A DNA stretch of 64,000 nucleotides from Ceratobasidium sp. AG-K. Taxonomy: Eukaryota > Basidiomycota > Agaricomycetes > Cantharellales > Ceratobasidiaceae. The DNA lies in assembly GCA_037039685.1 (NCBI GenBank), contig JAWNGF010000001.1, forward strand, positions 7,564,001-7,628,000, in the 5' to 3' direction. The notes beneath the pieces were generated by a model, which had not been told where the DNA came from, did not search any database, and saw nothing but the letters and a program-made list of their open reading frames with translations. Below are positions 36,624-47,829 of this stretch, piece by piece. Every line of letters starts with the position of its first letter. Within the stretch, counting starts at the first letter, position 1. Made by a program: the position numbers and the translations under genes.

Positions 36624-36772
36624 TCATGTTTGTTGTCTGCCTTTTAGCTCGTTTTACATCATGCTACGACGAATCTCATGTCAATGTTATGAAGAGATGC
36701 TTTCGATACATATCCGGCACATCCCACATCGGAATCCGATACGACGGCACTGGTCCATTTTACGAAGTCATA

Positions 36773-38148
36773 CATCAGCAAAAACCTGCCAGGATTTGGA
36801 GTGCTTTGAAGTGATATGGGAAACCAACTATGCTTTGAGTGATTTGGACCGCTTTGGAGCACTCCAAATTCAGGGGCTCCTATTTCCACTACTCCAAAGA
36901 CCCTGAAATCCGAATTGGCGGAATTGAAATGGCTTGAAAGCGCTCCAAACCACTGTAAGCATAGTCCTTTCCTGAAATCACTCTAAATCACTCCATACAT
37001 CTGAGAACCTGTAAATACCTAGACAGGGATATATATCACTGGCTAGCAGATATAGGTCCCCTAGCTGAAATGGAAAGGTCCTGTGTTCATAGCAGTATGT
37101 AGCACCAACTGTGGTGAGCTGAGTGTATCTGGTGTCACAGACCCCCAGCTAGCATGCTATAATGGCTATCTTGTGCTAGATTGCTGCTAGCTAGTGCTAT
37201 ATGATGCTAGCTGGTGCTAGCTGGTGCTAGGTACTGCTCTGGTCTGGGGGGACAAATATGGTAATGGACAGAACAATTTTGGACATGACTAAGCACTGAC
37301 TAAGCAGTGGCTGTGCCAATTTGCCAAATGAAATATTTTTCAAATGCTTAGTCACATTGGCAATTTTGATCATACTTTTGAACCAGCCATGGGTTCTCTG
37401 TCCCCTGTGCACCAGTGGGGCTAAATGCTACAAAATACCCCCAGGTGAGTCAAGGGGGTGATGCAGGGGGGTGGGGAACAGGGGTAATGGAGCAGTCCAA
37501 GGGGGTCAAAGGGACTTGATCTCAAAGTCATGTGGAGTGCTCTCAGATTGGCTAAATCATTTTCCAGTTGAGGAATTTCCAATTACGCTAAATTTGGTCA
37601 GCAGATGCTCCTGATCTTTTTAATTACTGATCAACCACTCAAACCTTATTTGGACCAGAAATGATTGCAAAAAAGGCGAAATACTTTCCCACAGCCGAGT
37701 TTTTTTTGATGAAACATTACCTAATATGGACTAATCTGATGCAACAATCAATTAGAATCCAGATTGATGTGCTTGATGTTCAACACCATTTCCCCTTGTA
37801 GACTTGCACAGCCACTGCTTAGTCAGTGCTTAGTCATGTCCAAAATTGTTCTGTCCATTACCATATTTGTCCCCCCAGACCAGAGCAGTACCTAGCACCA
37901 GCTAGCACCAGCTAGCATCATATAGCACTAGCTAGCAGCAATCTAGCACAAGATAGCCATTATAGCATGCTAGCTGGGGGTCTGTGACACCAGATACACT
38001 CAGCTCACCACAGTTGGTGCTACATACTGCTATGAACACAGGACCTTTCCATTTCAGCTAAGGGACCTATATATGCAAGCTAGTGATATATATCCCTATC
38101 TAGGTATTTACAGGTTCCCAGATGTATCCCAGCGGGTTTTTGCTGATG
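36773..38148. mobile_element. Non-autonomous TA-insertion element with long terminal inverted repeats
   Basis: Starts CATCAGCAAAAACC and ends GGTTTTTGCTGATG, flanked by TA duplications (36771-36772 and 38149-38150), so it resembles Tc1/mariner-type MITEs. After a short gap, arms of about 320 bp (36995-37314 and 37805-38126) are near-identical inverted copies; the centre (37315-37804) is unique. No transposase frame. Repeated GCTAGCTGGTGCTAGCTGGTGCTA-like units occur within the arms. The precise empty site in the homologous copy (GTCATATACACAG at 30772-30784) proves insertion. Confidence 0.85.
36787..36994. repeat. Extra ~205-bp segment in left arm, possible nested foldback element
   Basis: The right arm goes directly from the terminal repeat to GATACATCTGG, whereas the left arm has about 205 extra bases first. 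The segment starts near GGATTTGGAGTGCTTTGAAG and ends near CTCTAAATCACTCC, and contains several short inverted GGAGTG/CACTCC motifs. A deletion from the right arm is the alternative. Confidence 0.45.
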
Positions 38149-38700
38149 TATACACAGATGCTGACCACGGAATGCAACACGGTCGAAAATCGATCTCAGG
38201 CGGAATTGCTATGCTCGGAGGCGGCCCGGTTATGTGGTGGTCTACCAAACAAGCCACTACTTCGCTTTCTACGATGGAATCCGAATTCCAGTCGCTCGCC
38301 AAGTCCGTCCAGGAACTTCTATGGCTTCAATATTTTCTTTTCGGTCTCAAAATCGATATCTCGAAACCATCCACCATCCTCATCGATAATCAGGCGACCA
38401 TAGACTATGTTCGCACTCCCAACAATCGTACCCGAGCCAAACACATCGATATTCGATACAATTTCGTTCGAGACTACCACGAGCGCGAAGACTTCAAACT
38501 ATCTTATGTCCCGACTCGCGACAATCTCGCCGATGCGCTTACAAAGCCGCTCGCGTACGCTCAACATTGGTACCTCGCTAATTCGTATCTCGGAATTCGT
38601 GCAGAAGACGCCCACACGGCTTTAGGCAAACATTTCCCGCATTCTCTTTATATGTTTGCTTTAACTTCGGCTTTTGCACGCATGGCTCATTGAGGGGGAG

Positions 38701-38958
38701 TGTTGTGACTTAGTAATCATACACGTACTTACATGCGTGTCATTCTCGTGTATCTGAGCCCGTATCTCGTTTGTGTGTTGTACATTCGTGTCAACACGTA
38801 TTTCTGTCGTATATACATAGTATCTTTAGCGCGTATAAATAGAGGCTGTATAAACGTTGTATATACATCGATTCAGTCACATACAATTCGCTTTCCACTG
38901 CTCTACTTTGCTAACACCTAGCTTTGAGTGTCGAGACGTTCTCGAGTGATCCTCAACA
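38701..38958 (+). repeat. Copia family 2 LTR (outer 3')
   Basis: 258 bp, no difference noticed from 25596-25853. Preceded by polypurine tract GAGGGGGAG (38692-38700) and followed by target duplication GGTAG (38959-38963). Confidence 0.95.
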
Positions 38959-38963
38959 GGTAG

Positions 38964-41895
38964 TCACCCTAAACCTGAACGGCCGAAACAAGGCACAGTG
39001 ATTTGACCTCCGCCTGTGGACTGCCTTGTTAACGAGGCGAGAGGAGCTTGGGGGCAAAGGCTTGTTGTCCGCTGGGAACCAACAGTAACGTCACCCGCTC
39101 CCCAATGCAAGTCCCCGAGTCGACTCTGCCACCCGAACATCGCGCCTACATCATGCTAGTCTCCAGTGGGACCGCCGCGGTGCTCTATCGCATGTGTTAA
39201 CGGTTGGAATAGGAAGAGAGCGGTGGAGCATAGTTGTCGATTAAATCCAACACATACCAACGGGGGCGGTGATGGTAAAGCAAGGCGCCAGTTGCCTCGT
39301 ATCGAAATGGTTACGCAATGCGTAACTTGCCAGGTGCTGAGCGTAATTCACAACAGATATCACATGCAAGCCATGGCCGCACAGGCTCCGGCTCACATGG
39401 GGTAATAATAAGTAGCCCGTTTTGCGACTCAGTCGTATGTTGCTATCCAAGCATTCGCTCACGTACCAGCAAATCAAATCTCACCCTTTACGAGCCCTTG
39501 TTCGGGACATACTGGGAAAACCTAACAGACCCAATTTAGAACTCAGTGGACAATTTCCGTAAATGGTCATTGAGCGACCGTGTCGAAGTCGGCGATCAGG
39601 AATGGGCATGAAGAACGAGCGCATATACGGAATCATCATGCTCACTTGTATCTCGACATGGACTACGAGTTGTTTCAAACAACATTATACTAGTCCCGGA
39701 TAAACCGGCTTCATACTCCGGGACAATATACAATCCAGCATGATCGATAGAAACATCTCCTCTGTGGATGGAATCGGCGGAAAAAGGAGCTCGTGAACAA
39801 ATCCTCGTCCCCGTTTGTGTCCCTGGACCCAGGGACAAACACCGTATACCTAGGCATAAACAGCCCGATGCTTCGCCCGACTGGGACCTACCATCGCGGA
39901 GAAATCCGAGCCCGAAGCTAAATGACAACTCGCGATCCATAAAGTCATTGCAATGCCCAGTATCATGGAGTCTCCGAGTCCAAGGATGAGGAACGGGTCC
40001 ACCGAGCCGGGTATAGCAGAATCCCCAGAGGGTGAGTCAATCGAGTGAAAAGGTCAGCACTAGGGAGACCCTGAGCTTTCGAACCTTCCCTCATCATGAT
40101 TCAAAGCTTGTTCTCAATGGGGCCTCATTTCGATTTGCTATGGGTACCAGGTGATTGGGCTTTATAGAGCTGAAAGCGGACGCTGGAGTTTCTCGGCTCC
40201 GTACGATGAGATGATCACAAGGTACTATGCTAATCGTCAATACACCCTCGCGATTGAATCTTTGACAGTGAAGCAAATCAAGGAGTGTCTAACGGTGGCT
40301 GCACCGTATTGGGTAGCATTATTGCGTAGTCGAAGACAGTGGTAATGTTGCCAATTCCGCAGATGATTTACGTCACTGAACGCGCCAAGTGTCGTCTTGT
40401 CGCGGCTTGTGAGGCGCCTGTCGGTTCAACTCTCGTGATGGACTCAGTTCACTGGGCACATATTCCGTGCTCTACACCACAAATTTTCGTACGGGCAGCA
40501 GAACCATGTATCCTGCAGTAGGTAGTCGACGCAGGCACTGTCATCAGAGCTGGGAAACTAGTTTGGGTGGACGGGCGTATCGCGACGGGCAAGCATGAAT
40601 GAGAGACCCGCTTCTCGAAACCGGTAAAACCATATCTCGTATAGATTCAGAAAGAGGAGAAGAGCCCAAGCGTGGGCCAAAGTCTGATCCCTGAGAGCGA
40701 GTAGGTACCGTGCTCGAGGCTATAAGTAGTAAATATATTTACGCCGTACAAAAGCTGTACAATGAGCACACATATACCAGATAACCATGATAGATTATTC
40801 TCATTCCAAGTGCTGTATTGGTGGAGGGCAGAGGTTGGATAGCGTGGTACACGGGAACCTGCATTTGGCCCACGCCCCCCGTCTCCGTTTGCCCATGCTG
40901 TCCTTCATCCCATCTGCACGTGTGTATTGGGTCTGTATCCTCCTATCAATCCCAGCAGTTGAATATACCGCTCTAATGTCATTTTTATGCAACCCTCGCC
41001 GACTGTCTCATCTTTCTGAATTACAATAGATTGTGTTGTTCCCAATATGGGTGAGTGGGACTCAAAGTCAGGTGATCGGCGCGGTCACGTGCGGTAATCT
41101 CTGACTATTGATAAAATTATGTATGTATCTATAGGCACGGATTCCGTCTCTATATCGCAGTTATCGGAGCCATAGTGTCACCATTATAATGTATTCTCGT
41201 CATTATTTATACCATGCACCGAGCGATAAGTATAATATACTTAGTGATGGATTTAATATTTGCTTCAGGAGTCGTATAAGTAGCGCATATATAGCCCCAC
41301 TATCTGGTCCAGAGAAAGTGCTCCACTCATGTTTGCATGTCCAACTAGGCTATGAATAGAAGATATATTCTGGCTAGTGTAGCTGTGATCCAGGCGTTAT
41401 AGAACCAGGCTGGGGTTGGAAAGCAATGGAGTCTAGTTTGGCACTTGGAGAGAATGGCAATCGTGCAGGAGTAGCGCAGGCCGCAAACGATTAAAAGGAC
41501 GAGACAACTAACCGCGGGAGTTACGAGGCTGAGCAGGAGGAAGAGTGTGGAGAGACGGGGAGAACCTCATTGAGACTTGGGATCTGTGCAATGATGTGCT
41601 CGGAGTTTGACCGAGATTGGGCGACTGAGTGTCGGTAAATGTTTGGCGAGGAGGAGAGACAAGAGAATTTTGATATATGAATTCAAGACATATAACAAGC
41701 TCAAGCCCACCAATAATATCCGGGACGCTTTGTGCTCCAGGCAGGCTGCTGTGTTGGGTGTCTATCATAGCAAAAGCTAATTTAGCAAACGAGGAAGGTT
41801 GGAAGCCACGTGACGTGATTACGAGACGGGCGCCAGGGCCAAGTATCCTCATCTCAACTTCAACAACGAGACTTGGACTACGGTGTGCCGTGACT
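38964..41895. other. Gene-poor stretch, no supported gene
   Basis: About 2.9 kb from the outer copia flank to the coiled-coil gene. Scattered short frames (for example 39596-39940 minus and 40787-41029 plus) have no motifs and no consistent splicing. The last 200 bp before 41896 form an open frame with the downstream gene but are treated as leader, because the ATG at 41896 starts the low-complexity N-terminus typical of such proteins. Confidence 0.45.
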
Positions 41896-44800
41896 ATGTC
41901 AGTTCGCGGGCGCGCAGGTCGATTCAAAGACCATCTAGGGGACGCATCTGGCCAATCTCTACCACAAGATGTCTCTTTTGGCTCGTACCAATCATCGTTC
42001 GCGTCTCCCGGCCCTGGAGCACGAAAGCCGTCGGGTTCATCGAATACTATATCCTCCAACCCATCCTCTGCTCCTATAGCAACGCCTTCGCCAATCCCTC
42101 GACGACGCAGTAGTGCTCGGACTGTGACGGCCCAGGAGGATCTGACCACCACTCCGCTGGGACCTCAACGTATCAACAGCTTTGCCCTTCGCGATGTCGA
42201 CGAATCACTGGATCGACTCGCCGAAATGAGTGGAGGGGGAGACGATAGCCTGGGAGTGAGTCCGGAGAAGGATAAACGGGGTTCATTATTGGACTCTACC
42301 ACCAGTCGCAATGCCACTACCAAGCTCAAGGACTCCAAGACCGGCGGTGGGACGGACAAGGGACCAACAATGACTTTGCGAGAGCAGGAAAAGGTGCGCG
42401 CGACCTTGTATATTAACACCCAGTACTAACGGCACTACAGCTGATCGACCAAGTCAAACGAGAGAACTTTGCCCTTAAACTCAAGGTTCACTTTCTCGAA
42501 GAACGTCTTAACCAGCTCGCACCCGATCACCTCGAAGCGGCCCTCAAACAAAACATCTCGCTCAAGATCGAAGTCCAATCTCAACGCGTCGAACTCAAAA
42601 AGCACAAGAAGACTGCTGCGGATGCTGAGCGCGCAATGGCCGATTTGCGCCGGGAGATGGAGTTTGCTGGGTCCAATTCGACGGTGTTGCAAGAGGAACG
42701 GGCGAGGCGCATCGAGACGGAACGGATCTTGGATGAGAGGGAACGCGAGTTGCGGGCTTTGCGGCGTCGTGTGGGGTCTGGTGCTAGTGAGAGTGGGGAA
42801 CTTCACGAGTTGCGGTCGAGGAACGCACAACTCGAGGACGAGCTCGAGGAAGTCAGGGCGGCGTTGATCGAGACCAACGAGGCGCTCGAACGCTCGGCCC
42901 CGGATGTTGTCGAGGCGTTGGAGGACGATAACATGGCACTCAGGCGAGAGGCTCAGGCACAACTTGATGCCCTTGCTCAGCTTGGTGAGGAGCGAGACGA
43001 CGCACGCGAAGAGCTGGATGCTATACGTTTGGCCCATGAGCAACTCATCCGCCGACACGAGGCGTCGTTGCAAGAGCGATCTGCCTCTCGACTGCAATTC
43101 GAGGACGAGCGCGAGGAGAGGGAGGCATTGGAAGAGGATGTCAACGCGCTCCGCGACAAGCTTACCGCCACGAACATCGAGATGGAGAGTCGCGAGAACG
43201 AGTTTAGGGTGTTGGAGGCCGAACTACGGGCGGATATGGACGAGCGGGATGCCGAGTGGCGGCAGGAAATGGCAGAGTTGGGCTCTCGAGTCGAGGAGTT
43301 ACAAGATGTGAGTACATTATTCATCGCCCTCGAGCTTTTCTCACTTGGGTATTAGGCCCTTGCCGCTCGCGAGGAAGAGCTCCGCGAGATTCGCCTACGC
43401 AACGAAGACCTCGAAGAAAACACTCATCACCTGCACGACCAAGTCGAAACCGCGTTTGCCCATGTCGAGACTGAGCGCAACTCCCTCATCATCGAAAAGG
43501 AAGAGCGAGAGGCAGATCTTGACGCGGCAAACGCAGAGATTGGCGCGCAGGGGAAGCGGATATTCGAGTTGGAGGAAGCCTTGGAGGAGCTTCAGGCTGC
43601 CGAGGCCGAGGCAAGGCAGGAGCGTGAGGTGGAAGTGCAGGTCGTGGCTGCTCTCAAGGAGGTTCGTCGACTGCTGGTTATCACTTTCGATATTAATGTC
43701 GCTCAATTAGAAACTCGCGGATGCCAAGGACGAGCTACGTTCTCTCCAAGCTAACCAAGCCGCACTCGAGGACCAGCTAGCCGCCCAGCGAGAGCGGGAA
43801 GAAGAGCTGGCGCGACGAGACGATCTCATCGCGGACGAGATGGATGAGTTACGTGCGGCACGGGAGGAGCTCGAGAGCGAGAAGCGGGCGTTAGAGAACG
43901 AACTTATCGAAACGGAGGAAAAGTGGGAAAAGGAGAGGATGGAGCGGGAGCGAGATGCCAAGGTGTGGGCTGGGCGAGTCGAGGATGCGGAGAGGCTGCA
44001 GGCAAGGGCGGTAGATGAGCTTGAACAAGTAGGTTTATCGTTTTATCTTGAGGTCGTTTATTCACCTGTGGCCTAGGACCTCGAACACGCTCGGAATGAG
44101 CTTCGGTCGGTCGAACTGGCCTTGAACCAGCGAGATGCCGATCTGGCAGCCGTGCAGACCGCTCTTCGTTCGCTGGAAGCGGCGCGAGAACACTCGACGA
44201 CCGACAAATTCTCGATGGAGCTCGAGTTGGATAGGCTCAGGAGGGATTTGGAGCGATGTGAGGATGAGCTTGCTCGCGCGCGTCGCGAGCTGGCCGATGC
44301 GGAGACCAGGGGCAGAGAGCGTGAGGCAGTTGTGGATAAGATGGTGAGTCGAGTTGGACTCAAGTATGCGAGTGGCTAACCCGGTTTGGGTGATAGCACG
44401 CGGAGAAGCGCGAACTTGAGACTCAGCTTGCCGTTCAACGTCAAACGAGACTCAACCTATCTGAGAAACTCGACGTTGCACAAGCAGTACGTCAGCCCTT
44501 TCTTTACAGTTTCCACTTCTAATCTATGTACTTCAGAGCCTCAAAACAGCCGAGGCCGATGCTGCGTCGTACAAGCTCCGGTTGACTGAGCTCGAGTCGC
44601 GCTTGTCCAAGGACCACCGCTCGCATACGACCACCGAGTCGCAATACCGCGAGCAAATCACAGAGCGGAACACCCTCTTGCTTACGATTTGCAAGTACGT
44701 GGACCAGGTCCTCGGCGTGGACAAGGTGCGTTCAACCCTTATATTCCCCTCGATGACATTTTACCAACACAATTTGTAGAAACGTTCGGGTGACGGGAAA

Positions 44801-45616
44801 CCATTTACAAACTTTTCCGTATTCCATGACCGGATTCTGGAGCGTCTGCGGTCGTTGACCATGATCAATACCGAGTTTACGAAGAGAGCCAAGGAACTCG
44901 AGGCCAAACTGATGGGCAAGATCCAGTGGGTGGCTATTTCAAATTGTGGGATGGCACTAACGGTGGCACAGGGACATGAACAAAGCCCTGGACAGTCGGA
45001 TGAAGGGACTAGACAAGTTCGAGCTGAGCTTGAAGACAGTGGCCGAGGCTCGTATGGCATGGAGGAAGAAGCTCATTGCCAAGGAGGGCGAGCTCGATTC
45101 TCTGAGGGTAGGTGGATCCGGTTGCGGTTTGAAATTGAAGCTGACGACCGCATTCAGTCTCACAACGACGAGCTCACGATGCAAATTCGTCATCTTCGAC
45201 GCGCATCCTCTGGCGATGGTGTCACAGCCAGTACTGAAATCCGGTCTCTATCTGCACGCGCTCAGAATGCCGAGCGAAGGTTGCAGAATGCGCAGAACCA
45301 GCTTGCGGCTGCCGAGGAGCGGTTCTCTCAGCAGTCGGAACGCAACTCGAGCTCCGAGGTCAGATGGGAAGCAAGGGTCAAAGAGTACGAGGCGCGAGTC
45401 AAGGCTGCGGAGGAGAAGGTCAAGCGGGAGAGACAGGGTGCTAAGGAGCGTGCGGCTGAACTTGAGAATGCGATCAAGTAAGTTCCTAACTGGCACTTGT
45501 TACCTGATTCTTAACAACTCGCTAGGTCTTTGGAACGCCAACTGGAGCGAGAACGAAAGCGAAGCGCACAGTTGAATGACATCAACGACTTGAACAAGGT
45601 CAATATGGGGTCTTGA
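41896..45616 (+). CDS. Coiled-coil microtubule-organiser protein with centrosomin N-terminal motif (Mto1/ApsB-like)
   Basis: Predicted spindle-pole or cytoplasmic MTOC protein that recruits and activates the gamma-tubulin complex. Eleven exons (41896-42393, 42441-43307, 43356-43661, 43711-44028, 44077-44343, 44397-44486, 44537-44725, 44780-44925, 44972-45107, 45158-45477, 45526-45616) sum to 3,228 nt, 1,075 aa, with no frame break. The N-terminus is disordered, Ser/Pro-rich. The Cnn_1N motif spans the first intron: MTLREQEK-LIDQVKRENFALK, then HFLEERLNQLAPDH and ALKQNISLKIEV. Almost all the rest is a long Glu/Arg-rich coiled coil. Near the C-terminus CKYVDQVLGVDK and NFSVFHDRILERLRSL break the pattern and may be a binding module. 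The Cnn motif is the strong evidence; orthology to Mto1/ApsB is inferred. Confidence 0.85.
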
Positions 45617-46305
45617 TCACGTGGCAGTAGCTTAGAATTCCCCTGGTTTCCGAGGTTTATGGTTGGCGTGATTTCTTTCGACTTAGCTGTCCTCTCAGAT
45701 TTGTACTATACATGCATTCGGATGATTCAGTTCTATATATTCCGGTTATTCTAATTACAAAACTTTCTACAAAACTTTCGATCATGTGGGATCATGTGCG
45801 GCGTGAGCGCTAACCTTTATATACTTTCACTTGGATAAACCTTGTTTGCAAATTACATATACAATTATCACATCAGGCAAGCATTTCTCGTGCATCTGGC
45901 TTGACCGCTGTGCTCCCACTTCCCGAGTTCTGCATCCATCGCCAAGCGTGGCGCGAGTGATCAGCACCTGAGTTCAAAGACGACGCTCATGATAATACAA
46001 TTAGTACCAGCCCTACTAAATTCCGAAACCCACTGAAACGAGCGGAACTTGCGGTGTCAGCGACCGCACTGGTGGTCCCTCAGAGAACCAAGTGATCACC
46101 AAGTGCCAACACATGATCTTAACTGGAACACGCTGCTGACATTTAAAGCGGTTATCGTCCTGAATCTCAAACCCGCGTAGCTCAGGATGAAAATGTTGTA
46201 TGCGTATCGGAATCACTGATTAGATACATGTGTGCAAAAAGATGGAAGCTCCAGAGCTCGAGAAATTCTAGATTGTCTAACCTAGCTCGCTAGGCGGACG
46301 GGTGC
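45617..46305. other. Intergenic between convergent genes
   Basis: About 690 bp between the stop codons of the coiled-coil gene (+) and the AA9 gene (-), so it should hold both 3' UTRs. No gene or repeat recognised. Confidence 0.5.
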
Positions 46306-47704
46306 TTAGACGCACTGGTAGTACCACTCGTTCCACTGCTTGCAGGTGTAAGGAGCTTCGCATGCTGTGGGTCCATTATGATTCTTGCCTCCGCATTGAG
46401 CGTAGTGAGCAGCAAGAACCCCGGCACCGGCGGTGGGGGACGGAGCGGGGGCTTTAGACGACGAAGGAGCCGCCTGAGTCGTGGTAGGGGCAGCAGGAGC
46501 GCTGGTGGTGGGGATGCTGGTCTCTTCAGGTGCCTCAGTTGAAGCGGGGGCCTCGACAGAAGTAGCGGCCTCGGTGGAAGCAGGCGCTTCAGTCGAAACA
46601 GGGGCCTCAGTCGAAGAAACAACCTCAGTGGGGACAGCCTCGGTAGGCTCCTCAGTGCTGGATGCGACAACAGTGCTTGAGGGGACAGCCGAAGTGGTAG
46701 TGGTTGGGGAGGCGGCTGCGGTCGAAGAAGAAGCGCCACCGGAGCCAGTGCCAGAGCCAGTGCCGTCCCAGACAGCGGGGCCAGCTGGTAACAATAACTT
46801 CAGTATGGCTATTACTCAATCCTGAAAGACTAACTGACGGATAGGGTAGGTAGTAGCCCCCTCGTAAGGGTTGTAGACAACACCGGGCTCGTCTGTTCCA
46901 TATGCGCCGGGGAAAGAGACCAGAGTCGAATCATCGGGAAGAGCGGAGCCGGAGCCAGTAACCTCGAACTGAGCGCACATTGGGTAGAACTGAGCACCGG
47001 GATAAGTCTGAGCACCATGCAGGGCGATAATCTCGTGACGGATGAGGTATTGCCCAGCCTTCAAGCTTGAAGGAATGGTGACGCTGTGGATACCGCCGTT
47101 CGCAATGAGAACGTCAGTGGCTGCCCATTTTCCGTCCTCGAGACCAGCTTCGTCAATCTTGAACCAAACAGCACTAGATCCTGTGCGTAAGTACTAATTG
47201 GGGGACTGCAGAGGTTAAAACTTACTCGCTCCCCGGGCTCCATTGAGTAATATCGGACGGGGCACGTGCCATATAGGTGATGACAGGTCCGATGTGAGAG
47301 GTGGGCCATGCAGTAGTCCAGTTGCTTGGGGAATTTCAGTTGCGAGCTTGATATATGCGTACAATTGAAAACGAACTTACAATGCAATCTGGGCACCCGC
47401 AGCAACAGTACCCACAAGTGCGGCAGGCTCCGCGCCAACATTGCACTGAATATCCGCGCCGGTGATGTCCTCAACTGGGCCGTTACTGGGGAACTTGCGA
47501 GTCAGGCGGTCGGGAACAGGGTTCTTGTACGCATCCTGGTACGGGTTGTAGCTGACTGCATGATTCAATCAGCATTTATCAACTATGACAAGAGTTGAGC
47601 ATACCGTAGGTCGCGGCAGGGTTTGAGACAGTCATTTCCTCCACGATACCATGTGCCAGCACCGATGTCGCAGCGGAGAGGAGAGCAAAAGCAAAGGCGA
47701 GCAT
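46306..47704 (-). CDS. AA9 lytic polysaccharide monooxygenase with C-terminal CBM1
   Basis: Secreted copper enzyme (formerly GH61) that oxidatively cleaves cellulose. ATG at 47702-47704 encodes a 17-residue signal peptide ending LA, so the mature protein begins with His (HGIVEEMTV), the first ligand of the copper histidine brace. Later AA9 landmarks: [46 protein letters not shown] (second His) and [10 protein letters not shown] (axial Tyr). A Ser/Thr/Ala/Pro-rich linker with STEAP-like repeats follows, then a CBM1 ([20 protein letters not shown], then [12 protein letters not shown]) with its four Cys and aromatic residues. About five exons splice in phase. The low similarity of codons to the decayed repeats and the clean frame suggest an active gene. 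The oxidation site (C1/C4) cannot be told. Confidence 0.93.
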
Positions 47705-47816
47705 GTTGAAAGGCTTGAGTGTTTAAGTGAAAGAGGGTGATAAAAAAGAATGAGAAATGAATAAGAAACGAAACCCGAGAAAGAGGTGCTTTGTTTCTCC
47801 CAGTGTCTGACCCCCA

Positions 47817-47829
47817 GCCTTTATACCCC
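47817..47829 (-). promoter_or_regulatory. Candidate TATA box of the AA9 gene
   Basis: On the minus strand GGGGGTATAAAGGC lies about 115-125 bp upstream of the start codon, a reasonable distance for a strongly regulated secreted-enzyme gene. Confidence 0.5.

Larger units (their letters stand above)
36629..38696 (+). pseudogene. Detached RNase H end of outer copia family 2 element, split by a TA-flanked insertion
   Basis: Two pieces, 36629-36770 and 38151-38696, encode the reverse transcriptase tail (starting FVVCLLARFTSCYDE) and RNase H (YTDADHG, ESEFQSL, LIDNQATI) through the stop at 38694-38696. They are interrupted at TA by the element 36773-38148. Compared with 30634-31320, this copy keeps CpG at 12 sites where the other has TG or CA, and is the mutated partner at one; a single C/T difference is not at CpG. 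Confidence 0.88.
25596..38958 (+). mobile_element. Copia family 2 composite: outer element with inverted inner element and arm inversion
   Basis: The outer limits are LTRs 25596-25853 and 38701-38958, identical to each other as far as I could compare and flanked by the same GGTAG (25591-25595 and 38959-38963). Inside lie two further LTRs, 31328-31585 (+) and 36366-36623 (inverted), flanked by CATGA (31586-31590) and TCATG (36624-36628): the same 5-bp duplication in opposite orientation. Outer coding sequence resumes at 36629 exactly where the TCATG copy at 30629-30633 would leave it. This fits one copia inserted in reverse into another at TCATG, then recombination between the inverted arms that flipped the segment between them. 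An assembly flip would look the same. Confidence 0.85.

Noticed and set aside
36995..38126. CRISPR-like or tandem-repeat array suggested by GCTAGCTGGTGC repeats
   Set aside because: The repeats are short and contiguous, lie inside inverted arms of a transposable element, and the host is a fungus.
41508..42152. 214-codon minus-strand frame opposite the coiled-coil gene start
   Set aside because: Shadow of the Ser/Pro-rich first exon of the + strand gene, which has splice and domain support.
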